Shown here piece by piece: positions 10,593 through 22,939 of a stretch of 64,000 nucleotides of DNA (position 1 is its first letter; the number at the start of each line of letters is the position of its first letter). The stretch is from Hippopus hippopus. Its lineage: Eukaryota > Mollusca > Bivalvia > Cardiida > Cardiidae. The DNA lies in contig OX328108.1 in NCBI GenBank assembly GCA_946811185.2, forward strand, positions 33,230,493-33,294,492. Reading direction: 5' to 3'. The notes beneath the pieces were generated by a model, which worked only from the letters and a program-made list of their open reading frames with translations, did no database searches and had not been told where the DNA came from. Made by a program: the position numbers and the translations under genes.

Positions 10593-12684
10593 AACAAGAG
10601 GGCCATAATGGTCCTGGATCGCTCACCTGCGTCAATAGGCGAAATTTCACTCCACGTGCAAAATTCAATTTCTGACCAATTGTCAGGTCAATTGAGCTTA
10701 AAACATGGCATCTAGAGCATCCACAAGAAATTTCCGTAAGTTGACCTAGTGACCTACTTTATCACCATATGTGACCAAATTTAGAACTCATCAAAATATT
10801 TATCAAGACAAACATTCTGAACAGTTTTCAAGTTAACTGAGAAATAAATGTGGCCTCTAGAGTGCCCTAAAGGTATTTCTTTAATTTGACCTAGTGACCT
10901 AGTTTATGATTCCAGGTGACCCAATTTCAAACTCATCCAATATTTCATAAAGACAAACATTCTGACCAATTTTCAAGTCAACTGAGCAAGAAATGTGGCC
11001 TCTAGAGTGCCCTAAAGGTATTTCTTTAATTTGACCTAGTGACCAATATTATGACCCCAGGTGACCCAATTTTGAACTCATCTTAGATTTCATCAAGAGA
11101 AACATTTTATCCAATTTTCAAATCAATTGAGCGAGAAATGTGGCCTCTAGAGTGCCCTAAAGGTACTTCTTTAATTTGACCTAGTGACATAGTTTATGAG
11201 CCCAATTGACCCAAATTCAGACTCATGTGAGATTTAATCAAGACAAACATTCTGACCAATTTTCAAGTGAATTGAGCAAAAAATGTGGCCTCTACAGTGC
11301 CCTAAAGGTATTTCTTTAATTTGACCTAGTGACCTAGTTTATGATCCCAGATGACCAAAATCCAAACTCATCCGAGATTTCATCAAGATTAACATTCTGA
11401 CCAAATTTCAGGTCATTTGAGCAATAAATGTAGACTCTAGAGTGCCCACAAGGTATTTCTTTAATTTGACCTAGTGACCTAGTTTATGATCCCAGATGAC
11501 CCAGTTTTGAACTCATTGAACATGCTGTGCTCAGGTGGGCTAACAAACTTAGAACAGGTTCACTACATACCAAATATCAAAGCTCCAAGCCTTCCAGTTT
11601 CACGGAAGAAGAATTTTAGTTTTCCCTTTTTTGTTCTTATGTTCAAACTTGTGAACACTGGGGCAGGGCCAGTTTTGACCCCAGGGGCATCATATGAACA
11701 AACTTGGTAGAGGTCCACTGGGTGATGCTACATACCAAATATCAAAGCTCTACACCTTCCAGTTTTAGAAAAGAAGAATTTTAAAATTTTCCATCTTTGT
11801 TCCTTTGTTCTAACTTGTGACCCCCGGAGCGGGGCCAGTTTTGACCCCAGGGACAGCGTATGAACAAACTTGGTAGAGGTCCACTAGGAGATGCTACATA
11901 CCAAATATCAAAGCTCTATGCCTACCAGTTTTAAAGAAGAAGAATTTTAAAGTTTTACCTTTTTTGTTCCTATGTTTGAACTTTCGACCCCCGGGGCGGG
12001 ACCAGTTTTGGCCCCAGGGGCATCATATGAACAAACTTGGTAGAGGTCCACTAGAAGATGCTACATACCAAATATCAAAGCTTTATGCCTTCCAGTTTCA
12101 CAGAAGAAGAATTTTAAAGTTTTCCTTTTTTGTTCCTATGTTCGAACTTGTGACCCCCGGGGCGGGACCAGTTTTGATCCCAGGAGCATCATATGAACAA
12201 ACTTGGTAGAGGTCCACTAGGAGATGCTACATACCAAATATCAAAGCTCTATGCCTTCCAGTTTCAGAGAAGAACAATTTTGAAGTTTTCCTTTTTTGTT
12301 CCTATGTTCGAACTTGTGACCCCCATGGCGGGGGCAGTTTTGATCCCAGGGGCATCATATGAACAAACTTGGTAGAGGTCCACTAGAAATGCTACATACC
12401 AAATATCAAAGCTCTACGCCCTCTAGTTTCAGAGGTGAAGATTTTCAAAGATTTTGCTATTTTTTTTCCTTTTGGTTGCCATGGCAACCACAGTTATGGG
12501 TGGAATTCAATCTCTTGAACAACTTAGGTAGAGCTTCACCCAAGGAACATCCCTGCCAAGTTTCATCAAGATTGGCCCAGTGGTTTAGGAGAAGAAGATG
12601 TTTAAAGAAATTGTGGACGACGGATGACGGACATTGGGCGATCACAAAAGCTCACCCTGAGCACTTCGTGCTCAGGTGAGCTAA
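10593..12684 (+). mobile_element. HINE/Helentron-like element, two successive tandem cores
   Basis: The left end is AACAAGAGGGCCATAATGGT (subterminal palindrome AGGGCCATAATGGTCCT). The first core (about 10730-11530) repeats a unit of roughly 150 bp containing TTTGACCTAGTGACC and TGTGGCCTCTAGAGTG. The second core (about 11530-12450) repeats a unit of about 166 bp containing ATATGAACAAACTTGGTAGA. A GACGGATGACGGAC simple repeat follows, then the 3' hairpin CTGAGCACTTCGTGCTCAG and the terminus CTAA. The hairpin followed by CTAA fits the Helitron/Helentron 3' rule. No replicase/helicase is encoded, so it is non-autonomous. Confidence 0.7.
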
Positions 12685-13169
12685 AAAAAACTTAACTGTT
12701 TGTTGGTGGTTCGTGACAAACAATCTGATGACAGGCGTGAATGTAAACTGACTTTAAATTTGTGTGAAATAGTTTCCTACGTAGGTCTGCTTTGAATAGT
12801 ATGGCCTAAATTGACAGGCTAAAATGGAATCGTTTGTACAGCAATCAGGCTAAAACATCACATAAAATTGACGCAATTTAATGAACAGGTGGAAAGTTGG
12901 GGATTATACAGGTGTCTTACACTTGATTATGTTGTGTTAAGAATATATATGTACACATGTAGCAATTGTTAGACAACTGGAAACTGGAGATATGTGTCAA
13001 AACTTCTGTTTTCATTGAGTTTGCTTTGGATAACATGTCAAACGAAGCATAACCATTGCCAACAGCGAGGAATGTTTCCAAGCAATTTATGCACGTGATA
13101 GGTAAATTAGGATTAAAGAAATGATTTTTTTAAAACTGATTTATTTTGAAATACGCATATTCTAAAAAA

Positions 13170-14274
13170 AACAAGAGGGCCATGATGGCCCTGTATCGCT
13201 CCACTGGCTTTTTAACCCTTTACCACACAAATCAAAGTGTTAATGACCCTGAAAGAGAAGGCTTTCAAAAACATCGTGAGAAAAGGACAACATGTTGTCA
13301 GCCAGTATTTTCTCCTTTTCCCACAATTTTTCCTAACCTATCAAAGACAGAAATAGTCATTTAAGCTACATTCAATTTGTCTTTTTGCAATGGCTTTAAA
13401 CTTGGTACAGTAAAAAAAAAATTGTCATTTCTTAAAGAGTAAAATTAACGTATCATGCGCTTAATTGGCATTGACAGAGACATACAGCATAAAAAGTCTG
13501 TATGGTAATAAACTTACTTTGCAAAAATAACCTCCACCCCACCCGCCAAACAAAAAGAGTCAAATCTTTTTAAATGCAAAGATAATGTCAGTGAATACAA
13601 ACAGGTTTATTCATTAGCATGTAAGGTAAAGTTCTGAAAAAATTTGAGTGATAGAAACCTTACTTTAAATTAAACATTCCTTTCATGTGAGCATAACTAT
13701 AAGCATCAAAATAAATCACTCTCCCTTAAAACAGAACATTTCTTCTTCAAAAAACTTGAATACCAAACTCCAATAACGTATAACTGCAGTTTGATAATCA
13801 AGGGAGGTAAATAGTAACAAACTTTATCTTGTATAACAGGAGTTGCTTCCCTTGATTACTATTTTAAATTACAGTCACTATATAAGCCCATGTTAAACTT
13901 GTGATCCCTGGGGCAGAGCCAATTTTGACCCAAGGGCTATAATATGAAGAAACTTGATAGAGGTCCATTAATTAAAGCTACATGCCAAATTTGGTAGCCC
14001 TAGGCCTCATGGTTTCAGACAAGAAGATTTTCAAAGATGTTCAATATTTTTCAGTTTTGTTGCCATGGCAACCAGAGTTTTTGAAGGAATCAAATTCTTT
14101 CAAGAAATTCTAAAGAGGACCATGGCAGGATCATTTCTGTGAAGTTTCATCAAATTTGGATGGGTAGTTTCAGAGAAGTTTGAAAAAAAAAGTTAACGCA
14201 CGGACGGACAGACGCACGCACAACGGACACCGGGCCATGACGTAAGCCCGCTGGCCTTCGGCCAGTGGAGCTAA
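13170..14274 (+). mobile_element. HINE-like element with a TTAA-hairpin repeat inside
   Basis: The left end is ACAAGAGGGCCATGATGGCC with a perfect subterminal palindrome. The right end is the hairpin CTGGCCTTCGGCCAG followed by TGGAGCTAA, preceded by a GGACGGACAGACGC simple repeat. A core fragment with TGTTGCCATGGCAACC lies at 13880-14190. A TTAA-hairpin repeat interrupts it at 13212-13446. Confidence 0.7.
13212..13446 (+). repeat. TTAA-hairpin repeat inside a HINE
   Basis: Copy starting TTAACCCTTTACCACACAAA. The right end is degraded (AAAGAGTAAAATTAA). The palindrome at 13270-13330 is imperfect. Confidence 0.75.
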
Positions 14275-14475
14275 AAAATCTGAATTAATTAAATGATCAG
14301 GATTCTAAAGCTGAAGACCTGTCATTAAAACAAAACAATCGTCTGCATCTCTCTGACTTTCAGTCTAAAAAGAGGTATTGGTTTATCAGCACAACCGGTT
14401 TATCGCGATATTTTTTCTGACAAATACAACTTGCGAATAAGCAGAATCCACTTCCTTCTCAGGCTAAGTAGCTTC

Positions 14476-14710
14476 TTAACCCTTTCAACACACAATCCCT
14501 TGTTTTAATCCTGAGAAAGAAGCATTTAGATACATGTAGCATTGTGGAAAAAAGATGAAATTCTGGATACCAGTACATTCTCCTTTTTCGATGATATTTC
14601 CTACCCTTCCCAAAACAATTTTTTTCATTTTTCAGTTACATTTAATGTGTCATCTGCAAATGCTTTCAATTTGGACTAATCTAAAATTTTGGTGTTTGTT
14701 ACAGACTTAA
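14476..14710 (+). repeat. TTAA-hairpin repeat, diverged
   Basis: Starts TTAACCCTTTCAACACACAA and ends ACAGACTTAA. The palindrome is weak (14545-14595). Confidence 0.6.
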
Positions 14711-14865
14711 GGTATTTTTAGCTGGTTACCTGTATTTTCTCCTCTCCCCATCGTCTTTTTGAAACCCTTCTTCCATTGTTCAATCTTGCTTTGATTGTAA
14801 GGGGGCTACTTGGGCTCATACACCTTGAAATAAGGGGCTATTTTGGAAAACTAGGGGCAAGACAA

Positions 14866-15190
14866 ACTAGAGCTGTCACTGAATGTGACGTAATACCCCC
14901 GCCAGTGCTTTGACAGAAACAGGCAATTTAACAAAAAATTTTCTAAGTTCAAGGGGAGATTACCCTTGAATCATAGGGAGTAGATGATTGAAAACTGCGT
15001 CTTGCACAACTTCAGTATACGATCAATGTATCAACAAACTTTCAATACAATAGCAACAAAACTGTAGGAGGAGTTTGCGACACAAAATTACGAGTATTTT
15101 GTACACAGACGGGCACACTGACGTACACACTGACGGACAGACAGGCTGATTCCAGTATACCCCCGAAAACATTCGTTTTGCGGGGGTATA
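14866..15190 (+). mobile_element. Short HINE-like element, twin of 61236-61556
   Basis: About 325 bp. The left end holds GCTGTCACTGAATGTGACG (hairpin). The right end holds a hairpin with stem ACCCCCGAAAACATTCGTTT and inverse, preceded by a GACGGACAGACAGG simple repeat. An inverted, closely matching copy lies at 61236-61556. Confidence 0.7.
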
Positions 15191-15722
15191 AAAATCATGC
15201 TTTATTACTAAAATGCAACCCTTTTTATTTAACAAGTATATTTTCATTCATGTAATTATGAATACTACACTAGTAAAACTGCCACAGTGTAGAAATTATC
15301 ATTGTTGTTGACACAACCTCATTTCCACCATTTATTCATATCTAAAAAGAACAAGCATTCTGATAGTATTGCATAGCAATACCGAGTCCCCTACCGTCCG
15401 TATATATCATTGGCAGGAATAGTTTGTGAAACTCTGTGGAGGAGAAAGAACGTATTTGACCCCCTTTCAGAATTACAAGCATCGTGTCTGTCTTTGTATG
15501 CAATGTTTTAATGAAAGCCAGATACATAAGCATTTTCCTTGTTAAATTAAGTTCATTGAAGAAGTTTTAATAAGACAGGATGTGTTTGTGAAACACAAAT
15601 GCTCCCGTAAAAGCAAACTTTCAGAAATATGACCTTTACCTTGAGATGACCTTGACCTTATCATCAGCAGGTGTGTACCAATAAGACGTACCAGCTTACC
15701 ATGTATAAGTGTTACAACTTAA

Positions 15723-17028
15723 AGGCGTTTCAGTGAGTTATTTCTAGTCGAGAGAATTTCGTGAAATTTGACACAGAAACACTTCAAAGTATGTTCTTTC
15801 AATATGCGAAGAGATAATCAGACGTTGCCTGATGAACCAAAAAGTTCTGAGCCCACGAAGAACATAGCCCTTTTTTCAAATTAAAAAAAAACCCAATTAT
15901 TGCAGCATACGTCAGAATTTTGTGATTAAAATCTGTAATTTCAGTCGAATCATGTTCTCTGTGTTTTAAATTCATAGTGAAACAATGGATCCTCTGACTT
16001 TGATGAGAAATTCACAGAAATTTCAAATTAATGATACGCTATCTATGTTTCAATAAAACCCTTAGCCCACAAAATTGCTTATTTTATCACAGAAAATCAG
16101 GACATTATTTGACCCTCAAAAAATCTAGCGCAAAGATTTTTCTCATTTTTCTCAGAAATATACATGATTATATCCTTTATCAAAAAATGCAAAAAAAAAG
16201 ATAGGTTGCCAGGCTACTTTTCCCAATATTCGAACTCAATTACCTCCCTTGGAACGAAGAAAGCAACACAAAACACCCAAGATTTCAAATTACTTAGTAA
16301 GATGTATTATTTCTAGCACTAAATCATGTTTTTTTCACAATAAAGATTGTACTCTGTCAACCCTTTCCTTGATATAGTCTCGATTTAACATTGGTATGGG
16401 ACGGCTTAGGAAAACATTTTGGTAAAAGGGGTAATTGTTCATTACAAGCAATTGTTCCTTTCCCAACAACCTTTTCTGCACAAACGGTTCTTTTAATCTC
16501 ATTTAAACCTTGTTTAATTTGTCGTCTGCAGCTTCTTTCAATTTTGAAGTTCCAATTTAATTCATTTAGGAAAGGGTTAATACTAAATACATATGGTATA
16601 TTTCAATAGATGGGAGAATGGAAGAACAATACAAGTAAAACTGTCCAGAATTACTCAAAGGCATAGATTACTTACGAACCTTATAGCAAAATGAATCAAA
16701 CGATCCTGATTTCTATCAATACCCAGGAAAGAGGGTTAGAAAACGTTGAAATGGAGAAAATACTTATAATTTTCTCTTTTTACCACACTAAACTTACTAT
16801 CTGGATAAGTAATGTCCGACAAATGTACATGTTCCGTTTTCGCTGTTTAGGAACGATTTACACCTTCATAAACTGATCTTTAAAAAAAAATGTATCTACC
16901 ACTACTTTCTCCAAGTCTTGCAGCAAAAATCAGTAGTACTACAATCAGACAAAGTTACGCGCTAGAAAACAGAGAAGCGAAGAGACATGCGCAAAAATGT
17001 TGCGCACTGACAACCAGATCAAACGTTG
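15723..17028 (+). mobile_element. TTAA-flanked 1.31-kb element, copy A
   Basis: Flanked by TTAA at 15719-15722 and 17029-17032. It starts AGGCGTTTCAG and ends AAACGTTG; the terminal inverted repeats are at best short and imperfect. A close inverted copy is at 38477-39785. It contains a variant hairpin repeat (16356-16580) with the palindrome CAATTGTTCATTACAAGCAA that is present in both copies, so that piece predates the duplication. No transposase frame. TTAA targeting suggests piggyBac-like mobilisation, by inference only. Confidence 0.8.
16356..16580 (+). repeat. Variant hairpin repeat within the 1.31-kb element
   Basis: Ends TCAACCCTTTCC and GGAAAGGGTTAA; centre GGGTAATTGTTCATTACAAG with inverted flanks. 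Shares the general layout and the TTTGTCGTCTGCA segment with the TTAA-hairpin repeat, but the hairpin sequence differs. Confidence 0.7.
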
Positions 17029-17769
17029 TTAAGTACTTTGAATATACAGAGAAATGACTATGAAGGGTTTTGAGGATAAGTTTTCATGATAAGGGTTAAA
17101 ATTTTTGACCTTGACCTTGGACATATAACCCACAGAAGATCTGTTATCAATGACAGGTACCTACATACCAAACATGAGCATTGTAAGCGAAAAAGTCAGG
17201 GAAACTGTTTTTTCAGTGAAATTTTCTAAGTCCAAGGCCCGTAAGTTCCTCAAAAATCAATGGACCGGAACAAAACTCAAACTTGATCTGTAACTCATGG
17301 TGGTTGACTTACACACCAAAAATCAGCTCAATATCTACCAGAGTTCAGAAAAAAAGTCAGGAAAACTGTTTTTTCGGTGAAATTTTCTAAGTCCACGCCA
17401 GAACGAAACTCAAACTTGATCTGTAACCCATGCAGGTGGACTTACACACCAAAAATCGGCTCAATATCTACCAGCATTTAGAAAAAAAGTCCGGAAAACT
17501 GTTTTTTCGGTGAAATTTTCTAAGTCCACGCCCGTAATTTCATCAAAAATCAGTGGACTGTAATGAAACTCCAACTTGATCTGTAACTCATGTTAGTTGA
17601 CTTACACACCAAAAATCAGCTCAATATCTGCCTGCGTTTAGAAAAAAAAAAAAAAAAAATTCGGAAAACTGATTTGTGTGCCGACTGACGGACAGACAGA
17701 TGGATGGAGTGCAAACCTAAAGTCCCCTTCAGCTTCGCCGGAAGGGGACTAAGAAAAAGATGATGAAAC

Positions 17770-18420
17770 ATGTCACTCAGAGGTAAAATTTCGAAAATTC
17801 TGATATCCTATCACAGAGGGATTTAACGTTCATGTCCATCACTCAAACAAGAGTTTAATTTTCTCATCATAAACTAACCAACTTTCGATCGTTCAGGAGC
17901 CATTTTCATTGAAACTCATGTTTCTGTGAGGTTTTATTATTGTTGCTTGAACTTGAGGTAGGTACTGGCCCGACTGTGCTTTTTGAAGTCATATTTTCAA
18001 CAGTTTTTGCCCTTTTTCACCGCATTGAGGCTTAAAAAATACTCAGAAAATCCCTTCAAAGCTATGTTGAATGATCAGCGGAAGCTCAAAAAATCACAAT
18101 CCCACGTACCCGTTTTTCTCCTGAACCTATCAGATATGTTGATCGATAACAGGCTACCAGTTTTATCTTAGCCAAAACATCCATCTGATTATCAATAAAC
18201 TTTTACTAGAAAGATAGGCATTATATTTATTAAGCGGAAAAAGCAGAAATAGACCCAATTTGTGGAATGGCACTCTTGCTATCCAGTATGCCTGGCAGGC
18301 CCGAGGTTGATTAGAATTGCACCATGTGGGACTTAAGGGGACCTATAGCAAAATGGTGCGCTCTAGATTGAATACTGTTCTTCCCCAAGGTCGTTAGAAG
18401 TCAGGATTGTGTGGTTGAGC
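17770..18420. other. Unassigned DNA
   Basis: No repeat or gene recognised. A frame at 17983-18171 has no support as a gene. Confidence 0.35.
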
Positions 18421-18421
18421 A

Positions 18422-18633
18422 TGAACTCTTTACCAAGCAACAAGATTTCAATTTAGTCCAAATCCGAAACATTTTGAGACGACAAAATAAACGTGGCTGA
18501 AAAATTGAAATTAGCTTTGGAAAGGGCAGAACAAATTGTGAGATACCAGCATTTTCTCCTTTTCCCACAGTGTTTTCAAAAGGCTTTTTCTTAAAGGTCG
18601 TTAAAACTCTTGACTGTGTGGTAAAGGATTAAC
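18422..18633 (-). repeat. TTAA-hairpin repeat
   Basis: Left end mutated to TGAACTCTTTACC; right end GGTAAAGGATTAA. The left arm of the palindrome is partly deleted (18535-18545), leaving the right arm CAGCATTTTCTCCTTTTCCC intact. Confidence 0.7.
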
Positions 18634-18894
18634 CAAAATGATAACACAGCAGCTTCTTCACTTTGATCTAACATACTTCTGCTGTGATAAAAATATCTAA
18701 ACAATTGGTAATCAAATAAACAAATGCAGCTGCGACATGATGAACCCAAAACAAACCTGACCTCAAATCTACAAATGGAAGTAAATCTGTATTCCAGGAA
18801 AAGTATAGGAAATTTCAAGCAGATGAAGTAGATGATTTCTGTAAATAAACCTTATTTCAGAATCTAAATAACTTTTATTGTACTGTATGTCTGT

Positions 18895-19260
18895 TTATCC
18901 TTTACCAAACAGATCTGTTAAAAAGAGCCTGAGGATGAACTTACTTTTGAATTCTGAGAGAAAAAGGTGAAAATGCTGGTGAAAAGAAAGTTCTCCTTTT
19001 CCCACAATGTTATCTATTTGTTTGCAGAAAAGTCTCATAATTTTTTACATTAACTCTTTACCCAAAAACAGTATTTTAGATTCACCCAAATTGAAAGCAT
19101 TTGCAGACCATCAGATTTGTGTCAGAACGGGTAGAACACACTGTGAGAGCAGGACAAAATACTGGTTGCCAGCACTTTCTGCATTAACCTTGATGTTTTC
19201 CATGATGTTGCCTTCATTCTGAGGGTCGTCAAAACACGGCATTATTGGCTAGAGGGTTAA
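18895..19260. repeat. Two TTAA-hairpin repeats, first one truncated
   Basis: A '+' copy truncated after its palindrome (18895-19010), followed by a '-' copy at 19050-19260 (TTAACTCTTTACC to AGAGGGTTAA) whose palindrome has decayed. Confidence 0.6.
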
Positions 19261-20124
19261 ATATGTTGTCAGCAAGTTACATACATATTGGTAAATCTAT
19301 TCTAATCTTGCCTATTCGATTTGAAGTAACAGGATTCAAGCCAGGTATACAGTGTTTATGGTGTTGAAAAAAATGGCCAGAGGTATTGATTAACCCTTAT
19401 CATTCCAACATATTAAAACAGACACCTTCATTCTACTGGAAAAATGAAACAGAAACCTGACCAAAATTCATGGCTGCTTGAATAAGAATTTCTCAAGAAT
19501 GTCCCAGCCAATGTTGTCTGAACTGCCTGGTTTTATTGAACATCGTTTGTAAATACTACACAAGTTATGATAGACATCTGAAGTGTGATGGAAACTGAAA
19601 ATTTCGGGAATTCTGCCAAGGCCAAATCAAAATATTTAGGGCATATTTCATTACCATGAAAGCTTTACAAGGGTCAATTAAAACGTGTACTATGGCAAGT
19701 ATGCCAAAAACTTGATATATTATTGACTTAAGTTTGATAAAACTGAGGGAACAAGATCCAAACCTGGATGGGAAGCCTCCGTATCCAAGATTTCTGGGGA
19801 TATCCCCAATTCGGCGGCCATCTTTGAATTCACCTCATTCAGAGCGGCCTCTGGTGTCTATTTGCTTGCAAATTCCTTTTACATCACTAAAACAGACTTA
19901 TGTTTCAAGTTCTGCATGCTTGTTCCTAATGTCTGACAACCCTCCACGTTGTCGAAAAGAATATTTCTATGGCTGATCCATGTACAAATCGTTGAAATTC
20001 ACGACCCGTCAAAATGAAAACAAGCACTGATCAGCAAACTTTACCAGGGTTGGTTGGTTCATTGCTTACGTCACAGTCAATAAAGTTATAAGATTTTTAG
20101 TTGACGGAATTATTTTTATTTAAA

Positions 20125-20126
<2 letters not shown>
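19261..20126. other. Unassigned DNA
   Basis: No gene or repeat recognised. A long minus-strand similarity or captured exon near 19734-19976 was considered, but no frame is convincing. Confidence 0.35.

Positions 20127-20167
<41 letters not shown>
20127..20167. repeat. (AG)n microsatellite
   Basis: About 19 uninterrupted AG units, followed by a purine-rich stretch. Confidence 0.95.
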
Positions 20168-20168
<1 letters not shown>

Positions 20169-20646
20169 GAAAAGAGGGGGGGGTGATACTTTTTTTTCTA
20201 AAAGTGAAATTTACTTCTAACACTTTGTATTTATATGCTATATGTTATATGCATTTAAGTAGGAGTTGTCCATATTAAAAATTGCGAGTATTTATCTAAT
20301 CTGTACGCATGAACTAGATCGATCATTCAGTTTCTAGAGTATTTGTCCATGTCAAGGTATGAACTCAAAACCCCCGTTCCATTTCTGTGTAATAATATCA
20401 AAGAGCAGTAAACTTCCACCAATCTAAATTGATTAACTACTTTATGTTAAAATTCACCAACTAACTGTTCTTTTCTGATTAGATCATGGTTTATAGCTCT
20501 ACACCAAACTTTGGACTTAAACATTTTTGCAGACGACTAATTAAAAATGAAGTTACAGTTATGGAATTTGACTGAACAGAATGTTGCGAATATGGAAAAG
20601 GGAGAAAATACTTATTACTCGCAGTCTGGGTTTTTTTATTTTTTCC

Positions 20647-21461
20647 TTAAAGCCCCAGTAAAGTTAAAAAAAAAAAAAAAAAAAAACAGGTAATTGTCAC
20701 CATTTATAACTCGAAAATATATCAGATAACCCATCACAACACACTTATATAAGATCGGAGAAAACCGTAACGTGTCAGTTTCTGCATTGGTTTCCATGAT
20801 ATACGTGTGCGAAAATGCATGGAGAAGCCCGTCGATTTCAGGGACGCCATTGATTGAGACTTCATTCGTTATCGTTCGTGTATATTCGAACAAGGTCTTC
20901 GAGAACGCCACATGATAACATTGCATCTCATTAGTGCTATGACGTAGTACACAGGACTATTGTTTACAATTCCAATATTATGTCATCGGAGAGTAAGATT
21001 GCTCATTCTGAACCTGTTTTCTTATTTAAACTCTTCCTGTATTGATGATAAATGAATAAGCAATGATCAGCCTGTGTCGTCGTTTCTGTTTACGATGTCG
21101 ATAAACTTACGTTTTTCAAGCCTAGAATGGCGACTAAACGATCAAGTGAATGAAGGGTTTGTTTCGACGGCTTGAATGATCACGTGGTGTTTACGTCACT
21201 ATCACGTCACTGCGAACATTTACGACAAAAAGTCGGCTAATCGTCGGCGATCGTCGATGTAAACAAACAGATAATGCGGCATGGTAGGATCTGTTCTAGT
21301 TTCAATTTTTCTTTTTTTCCATTGACTGGAACTTTCGCGAACTACACCTTTACATATCGTGAAAGTCATAATAATCGCCATATTTTTACATAGTAAAAAT
21401 GAAATTGACTTTTATTTTATAAACAGGTTTTTTATTCAGTTGGACTTCACTGTGACTTTAA
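20647..21461 (+). mobile_element. TTAA-flanked 0.8-kb element, copy A
   Basis: Bounded by TTAA at 20647-20650 and 21458-21461. The inner termini are inverted: AGCCCCAGTAAAGT on the left and, read inward from the right, AGTCACAGTGAAGTCC. An inverted copy is at 35585-36372 and aligns along its length, including GAAGCCCGTCG and ACGTCACT blocks. A homopolymer A run follows the left end in this copy. No transposase frame. Likely a non-autonomous DNA transposon with a TTAA target. Confidence 0.8.
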
Positions 21462-21576
21462 GTATTTATGTATAGGATAGTAAAATTGTTCACTGGATTA
21501 TTTGGCGAAGGTTTATTTAGGTGAAATGAGGGTTTTTATAATCCTAAAAAAACTTTTCAAGAAAAAGAATTCAGTA

Positions 21577-21815
21577 TAGCCATTTACCTCACAATCCCTT
21601 AGAATGACCCTGAAGGAGGAGACTTTTGAAAACATACTGAGAAAACATTGCTGGGGACTAGCACTTTCTCCATTTCCACAGTGTTTTCTACCTTTCACAA
21701 ATCTTATTACTTGAACTAAATTTGTCATCTGCAAATACAGCAGGTATCGTATATATACGATCCCTGAATAAAGTCAGTATATACTAGTCTAAAATTTTGT
21801 CATTTGGTAAAAAAA
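21577..21815 (+). repeat. TTAA-hairpin repeat, diverged
   Basis: The left end (CCATTTACCTCACAATCC) has lost TTAA; the right end reads AAATTTTGTCATTTGGTAAA. The palindrome arms at 21640-21690 are unequal. A short unrelated insert (ATCGTATATATACGAT) lies at 21747-21762. Confidence 0.6.
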
Positions 21816-22304
21816 TAATGTAAACCTTTTTTTGGTAAACTATCCATGTAGAGAGTAAACAAAAAATATCAGCCATGCTCTGAGAAAAATTGGGTTTAAT
21901 GTTTCTGTAAAAAGTATCAACCCAGGTCATCCTGCGCAGACAATTTTCTGCAAGTCAAAGGATAATTCTACCTGATGAATCAGTTGCTTGTAAGACAAAA
22001 TGGATTTTATAGATCCATAATCATATGATAATTTGCCGCTGGTACAATGCATCACGGAGATGCATTAAGCCCCCTTTTGCCAAAGCATAACTCAATTACA
22101 TGTACATCCATGACATTACGTTGTTTGTTGGAATGAAATACATGTACATAGCTTGTTAGTCTATTCTTATATTCTTAGCTTAACAAACTCGGAGTCTGTC
22201 TCAACCAATTAAGTGGCGTTCTTAGAATTGAGACTAAAAGTAAAATTTTTGTTAAGGTAGATCAATACGAAGTGTTGTCCAGGTTCATGCTCATCAAGAG
22301 TTGT

Positions 22305-22625
22305 CATTATTATTTTTATTATTATTGTTATTATTTGTGCTTAGCGCCGTTTTCAACTTTACCTCAATGATATCGAGGTGGTCAGTGCACTTATCCGAGC
22401 TTTCCTAGAGTTTCTTTTACCAGTACTTTGCACAGTATTCTTCCCAAGCCACAGGCTGCTTTACCAAATAAGTTTCGTCTACGCAACGATCAGGGGTGAT
22501 ACAGACATAAATCCTGTCACAAATACTATCATCAGTCCTTGGAAATAAATCGGCAGAGCTGGGGGTTCGAACTAGCGACCCCTGGGTTCAAGTCCTGACC
22601 ACTAGTGACTGATCATGAGTCACAG
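22305..22625 (-). repeat. tRNA-derived SINE with (TAA)n tail
   Basis: Read on the minus strand, the head has a B-box-like GCTAGTTCGAACCCCC and the 3' end runs into a (TAA/AAT)n tail at 22305-22335. The body shares ACTGGTAAAAGAAACTCTAG-type blocks with the SINE at 63555-63815. Confidence 0.75.
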
Positions 22626-22739
22626 TACTGAATCAATTGGCACGTACAGTTAGACTATCCAGAAAACTTTACCTTTTCAAAGTACATTCAAGTATGGCAA
22701 ATAATAATTATGGTGAGTATGCTTAATTCTTCTGTTGAT

Positions 22740-22936
22740 CCTTTCAACACCAAGGGCGAAAATACATCTCTACTGGTTCCATTAGGCTTTTGAGGATGGC
22801 ATAGGTCAAGATCCGACTGCACGGCATTTAATTGTGTGGTCTGATCTATATAGGATTCATTTGCATCCCTGTTTCGTTAAGGTTATATTCGTTAAAAGCT
22901 AAAAGTGGTCGAATTGATATATGTGCTGACAGAGTT
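22740..22936. repeat. Second palindromic repeat family, degenerate
   Basis: AGGTCAAGATCCGACTGCAC and the partial inverse GTGTGGTCTGATCTATA, ending AGAGTTAA. Confidence 0.5.
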
Positions 22937-22939
22937 AAA

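Larger units (their letters stand above)
15571..17752 (+). mobile_element. HINE-like element interrupted by a TTAA element
   Basis: The left end holds the palindrome GTGTTTGTGAAACAC. The core resumes after the insertion, with about three units of some 150 bp at 17150-17650, each containing AACTGTTTTTTCGGTGAAAT and ACACACCAAAAATC. The right end has a GACGGACAGACAGATGG repeat and the hairpin AGTCCCCTTC ... GAAGGGGACT followed by AA, giving a CTAA end. The 1.31-kb TTAA-flanked element occupies 15723-17028. That the 5' and 3' parts belong to one element is inferred. Confidence 0.55.

Noticed and set aside
19734..19976. Frame of 80 residues with proline-rich text suggested an exon.
   Set aside because: No supporting splice sites or family resemblance; the opposite strand is equally unconvincing.
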